Part shown: piece after piece, positions 51,249 to 60,720 of the stretch | Position numbering within the stretch: the first letter of the stretch is position 1 | How the letters are laid out: each line of letters starts with the position of its first letter | From: Kaistella yonginensis | GTDB lineage: Bacteria; Bacteroidota; Bacteroidia; Flavobacteriales; Weeksellaceae | NCBI RefSeq assembly: GCF_030409525.1 | Contig: NZ_JAUFQB010000007.1 | Coordinates: 24,089 to 88,088 of the forward strand | DNA length: 64,000 nucleotides | Reading direction: 5' to 3' | Program-made: the position numbers and the translations under genes | The notes under the pieces: model-generated | What the model was told of the DNA's origin: nothing | Database searches by the model: none | The model's input: only the letters and a program-made list of their open reading frames with translations

Positions 51249-53762
51249 TTATTTTATGCCTTTATAACTTTCTACCAATCTAATAAATTCTGCGCGATAG
51301 CCATCTTTATCTTTGGAAATGCCTTGTTTTGCAAGATTTATAACTTCCTCTAAATTTTTATTTTTAATATATTTAGATTCTCGAATTACCATACCAAACC
51401 AACTTACAGCCGTTGCAAATTTGAAATCTTCAGAAGTTTTCGCAAAATTTGTTGCAGAATTTTTTACAATTTGCTGCATTTCAACACTTTTGTCTTCATC
51501 TGGTTTCTTGTAGCGCAATTTTATAGTGGCCAATTCATCGCCAAAATTTTGCGAAGTTTCTTTTACATTCGTGTATTTTAAAGGAATTTCCTTCACATCA
51601 AAATCAGACTGAGCACCCACCGGAATTATTTCATACAAAGCAGTAACGGTGTGTCCACTTCCCAATTCGCCTGCATCTTTTTTATCATCTACGAAATCTT
51701 CGTTATTTAATTTTCTATTTTCGTAGCCAATTAAGCGGTAAGATTTTACATATTTTGGGTTAAATTCTATCTGGATTTTCACATCTTTTGCAATCGCATA
51801 CATACTTCCTGCAAATTCTTTTCCCAAAAATTTATTGGCTTCCTGCAAATTATCGATGTAGGCATAATTTCCATTTCCTTTATCAGCCAAGGTTTCCAAA
51901 GTATTGTCTTTATAATTTCCCATTCCGAAACCAAGACATGTTAAGAAAACACCAGATTTTCTTTTTTCCTCAATTAAAGTTCCAAGATCTGCGGTGGAAG
52001 AAGTTCCAACGTTGAAATCGCCGTCTGTTGCGATAATCACCCGATTATTTCCATTTTTAATAAAATTTTCTTGGGCTAATTTGTACGCCAATTCAATTCC
52101 GGCTCCTCCTGCAGTACTTCCACCGGCTTGCAAATTATCCAAAGCGGCGATAATTTTTTCTTTATATTTTACAGAAGTTGGCTCCAAAACCATTCCTGCA
52201 TTTCCCGCATAAACCACGATTCCGACTTTATCTTCCGGTTTCATTTTATTTAATAAAACTTTAAAAGAAGATTTCAAAAGTGGTAATTTATTTGCGGCAT
52301 TCATCGAGCCAGAAACATCAATTAGAAAAACTATATTAGAATTTGGCAGTTTATCCATCGGAATGTTTTTTCCTTGCAAACCGATTTTCAATATTTGATG
52401 TTGCGGATTCCATGTTGCTCCACTGAATTCTGTATTTACGCTAAACGGTTTATTATCTGTTGGTTGCTGATAAGAATATTTAAAATAATTAATCATTTCC
52501 TCAATTCTCACTGCATTTTTATCTACTTTTTGTCCATTATTAATCATTCTTCTAACGTTGGAATAAGCGGCTTTATCAACATCAATTGAAAAAGTAGAAA
52601 GCGGTTCGTTTTTCGTGGATTCGAAAGGGTTTTCAATATAAGCGTCGTATTCTTCGTTGTTAATGTCAATATTTCCTCTTATTTTAAGAGGATTTTTTGA
52701 TTCAAATTCATCAGAAAGTTTTCTTAATTCTTTTCTTTCTTTTTTACTTAAATTTTTAGTTGTTAAAACAATGACACCATTTAATGCTTTGCTTCCATAT
52801 AAAGAAGTTGCGGAAGCATCTTTCAAAACATTTATAGTTTTAATTTTTTTTGAATCAAAAGATTTTAAGGCTCCATAATTATAAACTTCGCCATCAATTA
52901 CTACCAAAGGTTCATTATTGCTTTTTAATGATTCAACTCCTCTAATAATTAAACTGGAATTGCCACCAGGATTTCCTTTGGTAGGACTAATTTCCAAACC
53001 TGCAACTCTTCCCTGTAACATATTTGAAACATTATTATTTGTAGAATTTGGAAGTTGTGGAGAAGAAATATTTGTTGCATAACCCATTGGTTTTTTTTCT
53101 CTTTTAATTCCTAGTGCGGTTACAACAACTCCCTGAATGTTTTTAGTTGCATTTTGTTCCGCTTTTGCTCTACTTTCAGAATTTGCCATTTTAGAAGTTT
53201 CGGCTAATTCTGCCTGTTTTTTCTTGGCTTCATAAGCAGTAATTGCAACTTCTTCTAAATTATTGGTAGATTTCTTTGGAACTAAAAATTCATCTGTAAA
53301 ATATTTTCCATTTTCGGTATAAACTACATTTTCTTTAGGTGAAGAATTACCAATTATTTTTGGACTTTTTGTTGGAGTCGGAACTTGCATTGCAATAACC
53401 TCGGTTTTTTCAGTTGTTTTCTCCTTTGCAATATTTGATTTTATAGTTTCATCAATTTTCCGAATTTCAGGATTCTCAATTGGTTTTTCAACTGGTAAAT
53501 TTTTATTGATGGTAATTTTTGGTTTCACTAATTCAACAGAATTTTTAGAATTAAAAAAATAAACTCCAGAACCTATTAGTAAACTTGCGGCAATTCCATA
53601 CGGCAGCCAAATTGGTAGGATTCTTTTTTTAGTTTCTTTTTTATCTAATTTTTCTTCTATTTTATTCCAGATATTTTCAAATTCTGGCGTGTTCAATTTT
53701 TCATCTGAAGCTTTACTTGCTTCACTGAATTTTTTATCTATATTTTCGAAATTATTTTCCAT
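51249..53762 (-). CDS. Fusion protein: anti-sigma-like domain, TM, TonB plug, von Willebrand A (YfbK-type)
   Basis: The 837-residue protein has an unusual domain order. Residues 1-50 form an acidic cytoplasmic helical segment of the kind seen in anti-sigma factors, and one membrane helix lies at 51-70. A linker follows (80-205), then a TonB-dependent receptor plug-like region (about 207-335: VVVTALGIKREKK, LQGRVAGLEISPTKGNPGG, VLKDASATSLYGSKALNGVIVL). Residues 378-470 match the N-terminal YfbK domain. The vWA domain (474-650) has MIDAS residues Asp482, Ser484 and Ser486 in DVSGSMN. A DUF3520-like tail closes the protein. It lies 11 bases after a sigma factor gene, so it is probably that sigma factor's regulator. 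No beta-barrel follows the plug. Confidence 0.88.
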   Translation of the reverse strand: MENNFENIDKKFSEASKASDEKLNTPEFENIWNKIEEKLDKKETKKRILPIWLPYGIAASLLIGSGVYFFNSKNSVELVKPKITINKNLPVEKPIENPEIRKIDETIKSNIAKEKTTEKTEVIAMQVPTPTKSPKIIGNSSPKENVVYTENGKYFTDEFLVPKKSTNNLEEVAITAYEAKKKQAELAETSKMANSESRAKAEQNATKNIQGVVVTALGIKREKKPMGYATNISSPQLPNSTNNNVSNMLQGRVAGLEISPTKGNPGGNSSLIIRGVESLKSNNEPLVVIDGEVYNYGALKSFDSKKIKTINVLKDASATSLYGSKALNGVIVLTTKNLSKKERKELRKLSDEFESKNPLKIRGNIDINNEEYDAYIENPFESTKNEPLSTFSIDVDKAAYSNVRRMINNGQKVDKNAVRIEEMINYFKYSYQQPTDNKPFSVNTEFSGATWNPQHQILKIGLQGKNIPMDKLPNSNIVFLIDVSGSMNAANKLPLLKSSFKVLLNKMKPEDKVGIVVYAGNAGMVLEPTSVKYKEKIIAALDNLQAGGSTAGGAGIELAYKLAQENFIKNGNNRVIIATDGDFNVGTSSTADLGTLIEEKRKSGVFLTCLGFGMGNYKDNTLETLADKGNGNYAYIDNLQEANKFLGKEFAGSMYAIAKDVKIQIEFNPKYVKSYRLIGYENRKLNNEDFVDDKKDAGELGSGHTVTALYEIIPVGAQSDFDVKEIPLKYTNVKETSQNFGDELATIKLRYKKPDEDKSVEMQQIVKNSATNFAKTSEDFKFATAVSWFGMVIRESKYIKNKNLEEVINLAKQGISKDKDGYRAEFIRLVESYKGIK

Positions 53763-53773
53763 TTTTTACTTTT

Positions 53774-54295
53774 TTAAAAATTTTGTTGGTGAATCATTTC
53801 CTGCAATTTCTTACGGGCAAAATTGAGTTGAGATTTTGAAGTTCCTTCACTAATCGAAAGCATCGAAGCAATTTCTTTGTGTGGATAACCTTCAATGGCG
53901 AAAAGATTGAAAATTGTTTTACAACCTTCCGGAAGAAAATTCAACAATTTCAGAATGTCTTTTTCTAAAGAAAAAACAACGTTTTCTCCGGAAGAAATTT
54001 TCACTGCAATTCCTTCATCTAAAGAATAATGAAATTGTTCTTTTTTGCGTAATTTCTGCAGACATTCATTTACTGCAATTTTTCTAGACCAAGCTTCAAA
54101 AGTATTGAAATCTTTTACCTGATTCATTTTCGTGAAGATGATATAAAAAGTATCGGCCAAAACTTCTTCTATATCTTCATCGCTCTTCAAATAGCGTTTA
54201 CAAACCGTATTCAGTTGGTGCACCATTTCTTCGTAAACTTGCCGTTGCGCGTTGCGGTTTTTACGTTTGCATTCTAAAAATAATTGTTCATTCAT
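53774..54295 (-). CDS. RNA polymerase sigma factor, sigma-70/ECF family
   Basis: The 173-residue protein has region 2 (CKRYLKSDEDIEEVLADTFYIIFTKMNQVKDFNTFEAWSRKIAVNECL) and region 4 (FAIEGYPHKEIASMLSISEGTSKSQLNFARKKLQEMI), so it is an ECF-type sigma factor. The next gene, 11 bases away, encodes a membrane fusion protein with an anti-sigma-like N-terminus, as expected for an ECF sigma/anti-sigma pair. A possible leader with a terminator-like hairpin lies upstream (54347-54416). Confidence 0.93.
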   Translation of the reverse strand: MNEQLFLECKRKNRNAQRQVYEEMVHQLNTVCKRYLKSDEDIEEVLADTFYIIFTKMNQVKDFNTFEAWSRKIAVNECLQKLRKKEQFHYSLDEGIAVKISSGENVVFSLEKDILKLLNFLPEGCKTIFNLFAIEGYPHKEIASMLSISEGTSKSQLNFARKKLQEMIHQQNF

Positions 54296-54346
54296 AAGAA
54301 TTTGCTCTTTAATAGTATAGATGCAAAATTTTTAAAAAAGGTTGGA

Positions 54347-54416
54347 AATAAAAAGACTTAACGTGAATTAAGTCTTTTTAAAGGTAATAAAAAATAGTAA
54401 TGGAAAACTCAACCAT
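54347..54416 (-). promoter_or_regulatory. Possible leader peptide and attenuator hairpin upstream of the sigma factor
   Basis: On the minus strand a hairpin (AAAAGACTTAA/TTAAGTCTTTT, 54351-54378) ends in a T-tract. It is preceded by a 12-codon frame from ATG 54416 reading MVEFSITIFYYL, whose stop overlaps the stem. The hairpin stands 50 bases or so before the sigma factor ATG. It could be an attenuator, a terminator of an unrecognised short transcript, or chance. No promoter is firmly identified. Confidence 0.35.
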
Positions 54417-54474
54417 TGAAAATGAGTGAAGAATTACAAATACTAAGGTTTGGAATATTTTCTTTGCTTAAAAT

Positions 54475-54507
54475 AAAAAAACTTCAGAAATCAAGCTGAA
54501 GTTTTTT
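54475..54507 (-). terminator. Terminator after the GltB-like gene
   Basis: AAAAAACTTCAG and CTGAAGTTTTTT form a 12-bp stem around an eight-base loop with T residues on the minus strand, within about 30 bases of the stop. Confidence 0.85.
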
Positions 54508-54534
54508 GTTGTATAAAAGGTTTATATGATAATT

Positions 54535-56055
54535 TTAATATTTTCCTACCGGCGTTTTTACATTTCCTAAAATATCCGGGAAGTAGAAATCCGCCAGGTG
54601 CTCGAATTCATCACCACGCATAAACATGCTTGCATCAACTTCTGCATAAGAGGTCTTTCCGGCAGCGCCGATTAGCTCGTTACACGTACGCAAAGTGTTT
54701 TTGTGGAAGTGGTATACGCGCTCACTCTTATCGGTTACATCTAAGCCTTTGATTAGCATTTTATCTTGGGTTGCCACACCGGTCGGGCAGGTATTGGTAT
54801 TGCATCTTAAGGCTTGAATACAACCAAGCGCAAACATAAATCCACGTGCGTTATTACACATATCTGCACCCATCGCAACCGCTCGCAAAATATCAAGTGA
54901 GGTGAGTACTTTCCCACTTGCGATTACCTTCAATTTATTGCGAACATTATAATTGTTTAAGGTTCTATTGACGAAAATTAAGGAAGGTTCTAACGGCATT
55001 CCAACTCCATCTGAAAACTCTGGTGGTGCTGCTCCTGTTCCTCCTTCTGCTCCGTCTACCGTGATAAAGTCTGGATAAATTTTCAACACATTCATTTGTG
55101 CACAAATATCTTCGAACTCTTTGGTATCACCGATGCATAATTTAAAACCAACGGGCTTTCCGTCGGAAAGTTCTCTCAGTTGCTGTACAAATCTTAACAA
55201 GCCAGCAGCATCTGAAAACGATGAATGTGAGGGCGGAGAAATGATTGTCATTCCTGGTTGTACGTGGCGAATTGCAGCAATTTCAGGCGTGTTTTTAGAA
55301 CCTGGCAATACACCGCCATGTCCTGGTTTTGCTCCTTGCGAAATTTTGATTTCTATCATTTTTACGGCGGGAAGCGCTACGTTTTTCTTAAATATTTCAG
55401 GCGAGAAACGGCCGTTGTCATCTCTACAGCCAAAATAGCCGGTCCCAATTTGCCAACATAGATCACCACCTTCTAAATGATAGGGGGAAATCCCACCTTC
55501 GCCTGTATTGTGAAAAAATCCACCTTTTTTGGCGCCTCTGTTCAAGGCCATCTGTGCACGATCACTTAATGATCCGAAACTCATGGCGGAAATATTGAAA
55601 AGTGAAGCTTTGTATTTTTGGGTACATTGGTCGCCACCCACCAAAACGGTCGGTAATTCTTCCGATGGTGACTGGGCGTAAATGGAGTGTTTTATTCCTT
55701 CGTACTTACGATTATTAATTTCTAATTGAGTTCCGAAAGGGACAGTATCACTGATGTTTTTTGCTCTTCTATACGCCGCAGAACGTTCGTTTCTGGGAAA
55801 AGGTTTTCCATCAGTTTCTCTTTCGATGAAATACTGCTGCATCTCTGGAGAAATTTCTTCAAAGAAATATCTGAAATATCCCAAGACCGGAAAGTTCCGA
55901 AGAATAGCATGTTTGGTCTGGAAACTGTTATAAAGCCCGAGCAAATAAATGCAGGAAAGCAGTATCGGAATCCAATAATGAGTCTTGATTAATATCGCAA
56001 TGACCCATGTTACAATCAAAAGTACGATTCCCCATCTGATGAATTTTTCTCTCAT
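54535..56055 (-). CDS. FMN-binding glutamate synthase-like (GltB domain) protein
   Basis: The 506-residue protein has two N-terminal membrane helices (about 10-42). The glutamate-synthase central/FMN barrel follows (NTGEGGISPYH, IKISQGAKPGHGGVLPG, DGAEGGTGAAPPEFSDGVGMP). A cysteine cluster, CIQALRCNTNTCPTGVATQ, fits a [3Fe-4S] site. It lacks the glutaminase domain of true GltB, so its reaction is uncertain. This membrane-anchored variant is widespread but poorly characterised. It is monocistronic with a terminator. Confidence 0.92.
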   Translation of the reverse strand: MREKFIRWGIVLLIVTWVIAILIKTHYWIPILLSCIYLLGLYNSFQTKHAILRNFPVLGYFRYFFEEISPEMQQYFIERETDGKPFPRNERSAAYRRAKNISDTVPFGTQLEINNRKYEGIKHSIYAQSPSEELPTVLVGGDQCTQKYKASLFNISAMSFGSLSDRAQMALNRGAKKGGFFHNTGEGGISPYHLEGGDLCWQIGTGYFGCRDDNGRFSPEIFKKNVALPAVKMIEIKISQGAKPGHGGVLPGSKNTPEIAAIRHVQPGMTIISPPSHSSFSDAAGLLRFVQQLRELSDGKPVGFKLCIGDTKEFEDICAQMNVLKIYPDFITVDGAEGGTGAAPPEFSDGVGMPLEPSLIFVNRTLNNYNVRNKLKVIASGKVLTSLDILRAVAMGADMCNNARGFMFALGCIQALRCNTNTCPTGVATQDKMLIKGLDVTDKSERVYHFHKNTLRTCNELIGAAGKTSYAEVDASMFMRGDEFEHLADFYFPDILGNVKTPVGKY

Positions 56056-56101
56056 TATAATTTATTTATTAATGCTTCAAAAATAATAATAATAAACGGA
56101 C

Positions 56102-56136
56102 AAAAAAAACCGCTTTCAAAATTTGAAAACGGTTTT
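56102..56136 (-). terminator. Terminator after bglX
   Basis: AAAACCG-TTTCAAA pairs with TTTGAAA-CGGTTTT, nearly perfect, and the minus-strand side runs into T residues, 17 bases past the bglX stop. Confidence 0.85.
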
Positions 56137-56152
56137 CTATTTTTTCTAAAAT

Positions 56153-58480
56153 CTATTTATTCCAAGTGATTTTTACTTTTTGAACTTCCTCGGAATTGGT
56201 TCCGATCATGATTTCGAAATCACCTGCTTCCCAATCATATTTCAAAGAACTATTATAGAATTTCAGTTCTTCTGGGGAAATATTGAAAGTCACTTTTTTA
56301 GTTTCGCCTTTCTTTAAAAATATTTTCTGGAATCCTTTTAATTCCTTTACTGGTCTAGTAATACTGCCGACCATATCTCTAATATATAACTGCACGACTT
56401 CGGCACCATCATAATTTCCCGTGTTGGTAACGGTCACCGATGCTTGAATGGTCTGGTTACCTTTCGGATTTGTTGTGGACACCGATAAATCACCATAGCT
56501 AAACTGCGTATAACTTAAACCATAACCAAATGGATAAAGCGGCGTGTTGCATTCATCCATAAAATTAGAGCGGAATCTATGATATTCGCATTTATCGGTT
56601 TGTTCTTTGCCCAAAGGTCTTCCTGTATTTTTGTGATTATAATACAAAGGGACCTGCCCTAGACTTCTTGGGAAGGTCATCGGTAATTTACCAGAAGGAT
56701 TTACCGTTCCGAAAAGAACATCGCTAATTGCATTACCTGCTTCTGTTCCTGGGAACCAAACATTTAAGATGGCCTCCGGAACCTCTTTAATATTGGTTAA
56801 GGCCAAAGGTCTTCCGGTAAATAGTACCACTACGATTGGCTTTCCTGTTTTCTTTAATTCCATTAATAAATCCACCTGAGAGGCTGGAATATCGATTTCT
56901 GTTCTGGAAGATGATTCGCCACTCATCTCCGCTGATTCGCCGATTGCCAGTACAATAACATCGGCTTGATTTGCAACAGATACTGCTTCTTTTAGCAATT
57001 CTTCTTTGGAGCGAGCATCGCGATCTGTTAACTTGCCGTGAGCAGCATAAATATTTTCGAGTTTTTCGCTATAATCGATATTTGCACCTTTGGCCGAAAT
57101 AAATTTCACCTCTTTTCCAAAATTATCTTGCAATCCTTTCATTAAAGACACTGCGTTTGCATGTTTGGCAGCGACACTCCAAGTACCCGCCATATTGAGA
57201 GAATTATTTACCAATGGGCCAATTACGGCTACCGTTCCTGATTTTTTAAGAGGTAAAACGTGATGATCATTCTTCATTAAAACGACCGATTGTGCCGCCG
57301 TATTTCGGGCAATATTTCGGTTTTCTAGACTGTAAACTTCTTTGGCCGCTAATTTTGCATTTCCATATCGGTAGGGATCTTCAAAAAGTCCTAAATCATA
57401 TTTCGCTTCCAAAATTCTTTTTGCTGCCTGATCGATGGACGCTTGGCTTACTTTTCCTTCTTGCAAAGATTTTTTTAATGTTTTTAAGAAACCTTCGCCC
57501 ACCATATCCATATCGATTCCAGCGTTGAGAGACATGGCTGAAACCTGCTGCAGATCGCCCATTCCATGATCAATCATTTCATTAATACCGGTATAGTCGG
57601 TTACAATAAATCCATCAAACCCCCACTGATTTCGGAGTACTTCGGTTTGTAACCACTTATTTCCCGTGGCCGGAATTCCATCTACCTCATTAAAAGAAGC
57701 CATTACTGTACCTACTCCAGCATCAACCGCTGCTTTATAAGGTGGGAAATACTCATTGAACATTCTAAGGTGACTCATGTCGACGGTATTATAATCACGA
57801 CCGGCTTCACCAGCACCATATAAGGCGAAATGTTTTACACAAGCCATGATGGTATTGCTGAGGGACAAATCTTTCCCCTGATACCCGTAAACCATTGCTT
57901 TCGCAATTTCACTTCCCAAATATGGATCTTCACCGGAACCTTCAGAAACCCTTCCCCATCGTGGTTCACGGGAAATATCGGTCATAGGTGAAAAAGTCCA
58001 GGAAATTCCATCTGCAGTCGCTTCTCTAGCAGCTACCCGAGCTGATTGTTGGATCAAATTCATATCCCAAGAAGCAGCTAAACCCAATGGAATTGGAAAA
58101 TTTGTTTCATAACCGTGGATCACATCCATCCCAAAAATGAGGGGAATTTTTAGACGGCTTTTTTCGACGGCTACTTTCTGTACCGCTCTGATTTTGTCAG
58201 CACCTTTAATATTGAAAAGTCCACCGACCAAACCATCTTCTATTTTTTTACCTATATCAGAGTTTTGTGCTTGCCCCGTTGTAAAATCGCCTGCACTTGG
58301 TAAATTAAGTTGTCCAATTTTCTCTTCTAAGGTCATTTTTGCCAACAACGATTCTACGAAAGCTTTTTTCTTGGCTTTGTATTGGTTGGTCTGGAAAGAC
58401 TGTACAGGTTTATTTACGATATCTTGGGCTACGACCAACGGTGCAAGAACCATTGCTGCGAGCAGAACTAATTTCTTCAT
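56153..58480 (-). CDS. bglX: GH3 beta-glucosidase, BglX-like, periplasmic
   Basis: The 775-residue secreted GH3 enzyme has a signal peptide (MKKLVLLAAMVLAPLVVAQ). The GH3 N-terminal barrel has the nucleophile Asp295 in IVTDYTG, and it is followed by the C-terminal GH3 domain and a fibronectin-like tail. The start at 58480 is chosen because an upstream in-frame extension to 58588 runs through the preceding esterase gene and lacks a signal peptide. It is the last gene of the polysaccharide utilization locus and would split oligosaccharides, probably beta-1,2-glucooligosaccharides by analogy with Bacteroides GH3 enzymes next to GH144. Confidence 0.93.
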   Translation of the reverse strand: MKKLVLLAAMVLAPLVVAQDIVNKPVQSFQTNQYKAKKKAFVESLLAKMTLEEKIGQLNLPSAGDFTTGQAQNSDIGKKIEDGLVGGLFNIKGADKIRAVQKVAVEKSRLKIPLIFGMDVIHGYETNFPIPLGLAASWDMNLIQQSARVAAREATADGISWTFSPMTDISREPRWGRVSEGSGEDPYLGSEIAKAMVYGYQGKDLSLSNTIMACVKHFALYGAGEAGRDYNTVDMSHLRMFNEYFPPYKAAVDAGVGTVMASFNEVDGIPATGNKWLQTEVLRNQWGFDGFIVTDYTGINEMIDHGMGDLQQVSAMSLNAGIDMDMVGEGFLKTLKKSLQEGKVSQASIDQAAKRILEAKYDLGLFEDPYRYGNAKLAAKEVYSLENRNIARNTAAQSVVLMKNDHHVLPLKKSGTVAVIGPLVNNSLNMAGTWSVAAKHANAVSLMKGLQDNFGKEVKFISAKGANIDYSEKLENIYAAHGKLTDRDARSKEELLKEAVSVANQADVIVLAIGESAEMSGESSSRTEIDIPASQVDLLMELKKTGKPIVVVLFTGRPLALTNIKEVPEAILNVWFPGTEAGNAISDVLFGTVNPSGKLPMTFPRSLGQVPLYYNHKNTGRPLGKEQTDKCEYHRFRSNFMDECNTPLYPFGYGLSYTQFSYGDLSVSTTNPKGNQTIQASVTVTNTGNYDGAEVVQLYIRDMVGSITRPVKELKGFQKIFLKKGETKKVTFNISPEELKFYNSSLKYDWEAGDFEIMIGTNSEEVQKVKITWNK

Positions 58481-58496
58481 TTTAATTAAATTTCGT

Positions 58497-59207
58497 TTAT
58501 TTCTTTTCTCTATTTTTCTTTTGAGCGAGCATCCATTGATACAAGTTCGGATCGGAGTAGGTGGAATCCCAGGAGTTGTGATTATCATCTGGGAAAATGG
58601 TCAGCGCTACATTTTTATTCACTTTTTTTATTTCCTGATAAATTTCAATTGAATTCATAGGAGAAACAACATCATCATTACCACCATGAAAAATCTTCAT
58701 GGGCAGGTCTTTATATTGCGAGGACCTTACTTTCATCAACCGGTCGATGGGAGCGCATACTGGAACGACTGCTGAAAAAACTTCCGGATGTTCCATCGCC
58801 AATTTTAAAGTTCCCCAACCGCCCATGGATAAACCAGTGAGCATGATTCGGGAATCATCAATTTGATATTTCTGCTGAATTTCTTTAATTAAATAATAAA
58901 CCGCTTCTGTATCCCACCAAACATTTGCGGGACATTGCGGTGCTAAAATCGCCACCGGCTCTGGAAACAAATTTTTATAGGTGAAAGGACTGTGTGCTTT
59001 TACCAAATCTAAATTGTCACCTCTTTCACCTGATCCGTGCAAAAATACCATGAGCGGTACTTTTCCCTTCACATTTTCCGGATAATCTAAAATATATGAA
59101 ATTTTTTGTTCCTTTTTGATTTCCTTTTTGAGTTCAGCTTTTATTTCCTGCGCATTCAGTGTCAAATTAAACAATGGAATTGCTAATAATGCATATTTTA
59201 ATTTCAT
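58497..59207 (-). CDS. Secreted alpha/beta-hydrolase (esterase/PHB-depolymerase-like)
   Basis: The 236-residue protein has a signal peptide (about 1-19). The alpha/beta-hydrolase elements are HGSGERGDN, the nucleophile elbow GLSMGGWG, HGGNDDVVSP supplying the acid, and DDNHNSW supplying the histidine. It resembles dienelactone hydrolase or carboxylesterase-type enzymes found in polysaccharide utilization loci. It may remove ester substituents (for example succinyl or acetyl) from glucan, which is inference. It precedes bglX by 16 bases. Confidence 0.88.
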   Translation of the reverse strand: MKLKYALLAIPLFNLTLNAQEIKAELKKEIKKEQKISYILDYPENVKGKVPLMVFLHGSGERGDNLDLVKAHSPFTYKNLFPEPVAILAPQCPANVWWDTEAVYYLIKEIQQKYQIDDSRIMLTGLSMGGWGTLKLAMEHPEVFSAVVPVCAPIDRLMKVRSSQYKDLPMKIFHGGNDDVVSPMNSIEIYQEIKKVNKNVALTIFPDDNHNSWDSTYSDPNLYQWMLAQKKNREKK

Positions 59208-59293
59208 GAACCTTCAATTTTTAATTATTTTAAATTTTGTACATCCTCTTTATTAACTTTAAAAAAGGGATTGCACCATTTTTTCTATTGTCT

Positions 59294-59301
59294 CAAAGTT
59301 A
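59294..59301 (-). promoter_or_regulatory. Possible internal promoter for the esterase-bglX pair
   Basis: TAACTTTG on the minus strand fits TAnnTTTG, 87 bases before the esterase ATG, in a 106-base gap. No clear -33 element is visible. Confidence 0.35.
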
Positions 59302-59313
59302 GAAAATAAAAAA

Positions 59314-60690
59314 TTAAAAGGAATACTTTGTTGATTTAAAATCTAGTTTTTTCAATCCTTGCTTAATTTCGGGCGCATTCATAAATAAATTCCACAGTAA
59401 ACCGGTTCTGTAATTCTCGATCATGGGCGAAATTGTTCCTTGGTCAATGGCTAAATACCTTGGTGTAAACCAGTTGTCATAGTTGATTGAAGTCGCATCG
59501 TAAGGTCCCGCTGACCCAATAAATTCAGGTTTTTCTTGATATAAGAATTTTAAAAACCCCATTGATTCGTTGGGGGTATAGGGAAAACTACTCAGAGCGG
59601 CGGTAGGATTAATTACTCCAAAATCATTTTTGGGGGTATGTGCTTTGTAGCCAACACCACCATCATTATTTCTAGTATATCCTGCGGAAAGTCCCCAATA
59701 ATTTGCTCCATATCCCTTCCAACCTTTTGGATTTTCAACACAATATTTATAATCGATTAAGACTTGATTTCGATTGAGTTCGAAATAGTTAGGAACATAT
59801 CGATCAGACAAACCTGTGGGGTCTAGGCCAAGATAAGAATAGTGCGCCCAGAATAATGGCCCACCATATTCTTCGGCACCGTTATGTTTTACATACATCG
59901 GCAATCCATATTTGGTCTGATCCGTGGTGTACGTTCCGTTTCTGGTCCATCCTTTATAATAGGTGTCTGCATCGATTGGGTGTGTAGGAGAAGAAGCGGC
60001 CAAAATATAAGTTATTAACGTTTCATCATATCCTTTTAAAGGAAAATTCATATCCCAACCATAGGTTGGTGACCAATGCCAGTATAGCGTTTTTTCACCA
60101 CCTCTGGTGTACCAGTTCCATTCTACCCCTTTCCAGAGGTCATCCATTTTTTTGGCAAGTATTTTTTCTTCCTGATTACCATTTTTAAAATATTCTCGTA
60201 CAGAAATGATGCCCTGAACTAAAAATGCAGTTTCTACTAAATCGCCACCATTATCTTTTTTCCCAAACGGAACTGTTTTTCCAGTTTCACCATTGATCCA
60301 ATGTGACCAGGCTCCATGATGCCGGTCAGAATTTGCGAGAAAGTTGGCCATGGTCATTAGTCTTTTCACAGCTTCTTTCCGGGGAATAAATTTTCTTTCA
60401 ACTCCCACCAAAATGGTCATCATGCCAAAACCAGAACCGCCAGTTGTGATCACGTGTTTATCCTTTTGAGGATAGATATGATCTTCATGATAACGCTCTC
60501 TTCCCAACATAGAATTTGGTTCAGCATAGTCCCAAAAATAGGTAAGTACTTCTTTTTGTACCTGATCCATCAATTGCAACTCTGTTTTACTATTTAATGT
60601 AGCGCCAGAACCATTAGAAATAGGCGTGCTACTCTTACAAGAAATAAACAACGCACTTACTAAACTACTAATAAGAACAATTTTCTTCAT
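59314..60690 (-). CDS. PF10091/GH144-type glucanase lipoprotein (copy 2)
   Basis: The 458-residue protein has a lipoprotein signal (ALFISC, Cys18). The glucoamylase/GH144 domain (PF10091) follows, with TYFWDYAEPNSMLGRERYH, TTGGSGFGMM, HGAWSHWINGETGK, GGDLVETAFLVQG and GYTRNNDGGVGYKAHTPKNDFGV. The (alpha/alpha)6 family includes endo-beta-1,2-glucanases. It is about half identical by eye to the paralogue at 60721-62118, with the same motif order. It probably acts in the periplasm or at the surface. Which copy is endo-acting cannot be told. Confidence 0.9.
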   Translation of the reverse strand: MKKIVLISSLVSALFISCKSSTPISNGSGATLNSKTELQLMDQVQKEVLTYFWDYAEPNSMLGRERYHEDHIYPQKDKHVITTGGSGFGMMTILVGVERKFIPRKEAVKRLMTMANFLANSDRHHGAWSHWINGETGKTVPFGKKDNGGDLVETAFLVQGIISVREYFKNGNQEEKILAKKMDDLWKGVEWNWYTRGGEKTLYWHWSPTYGWDMNFPLKGYDETLITYILAASSPTHPIDADTYYKGWTRNGTYTTDQTKYGLPMYVKHNGAEEYGGPLFWAHYSYLGLDPTGLSDRYVPNYFELNRNQVLIDYKYCVENPKGWKGYGANYWGLSAGYTRNNDGGVGYKAHTPKNDFGVINPTAALSSFPYTPNESMGFLKFLYQEKPEFIGSAGPYDATSINYDNWFTPRYLAIDQGTISPMIENYRTGLLWNLFMNAPEIKQGLKKLDFKSTKYSF

Positions 60691-60720
60691 GAATATCTCA
60701 TTACTATTATATTTTTAAAT

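Noticed and set aside
58481-58588. Longer N-terminus for the GH3 protein
   Set aside because: The added 36 residues come from the coding region of the preceding esterase in another frame and would destroy the clear signal peptide.
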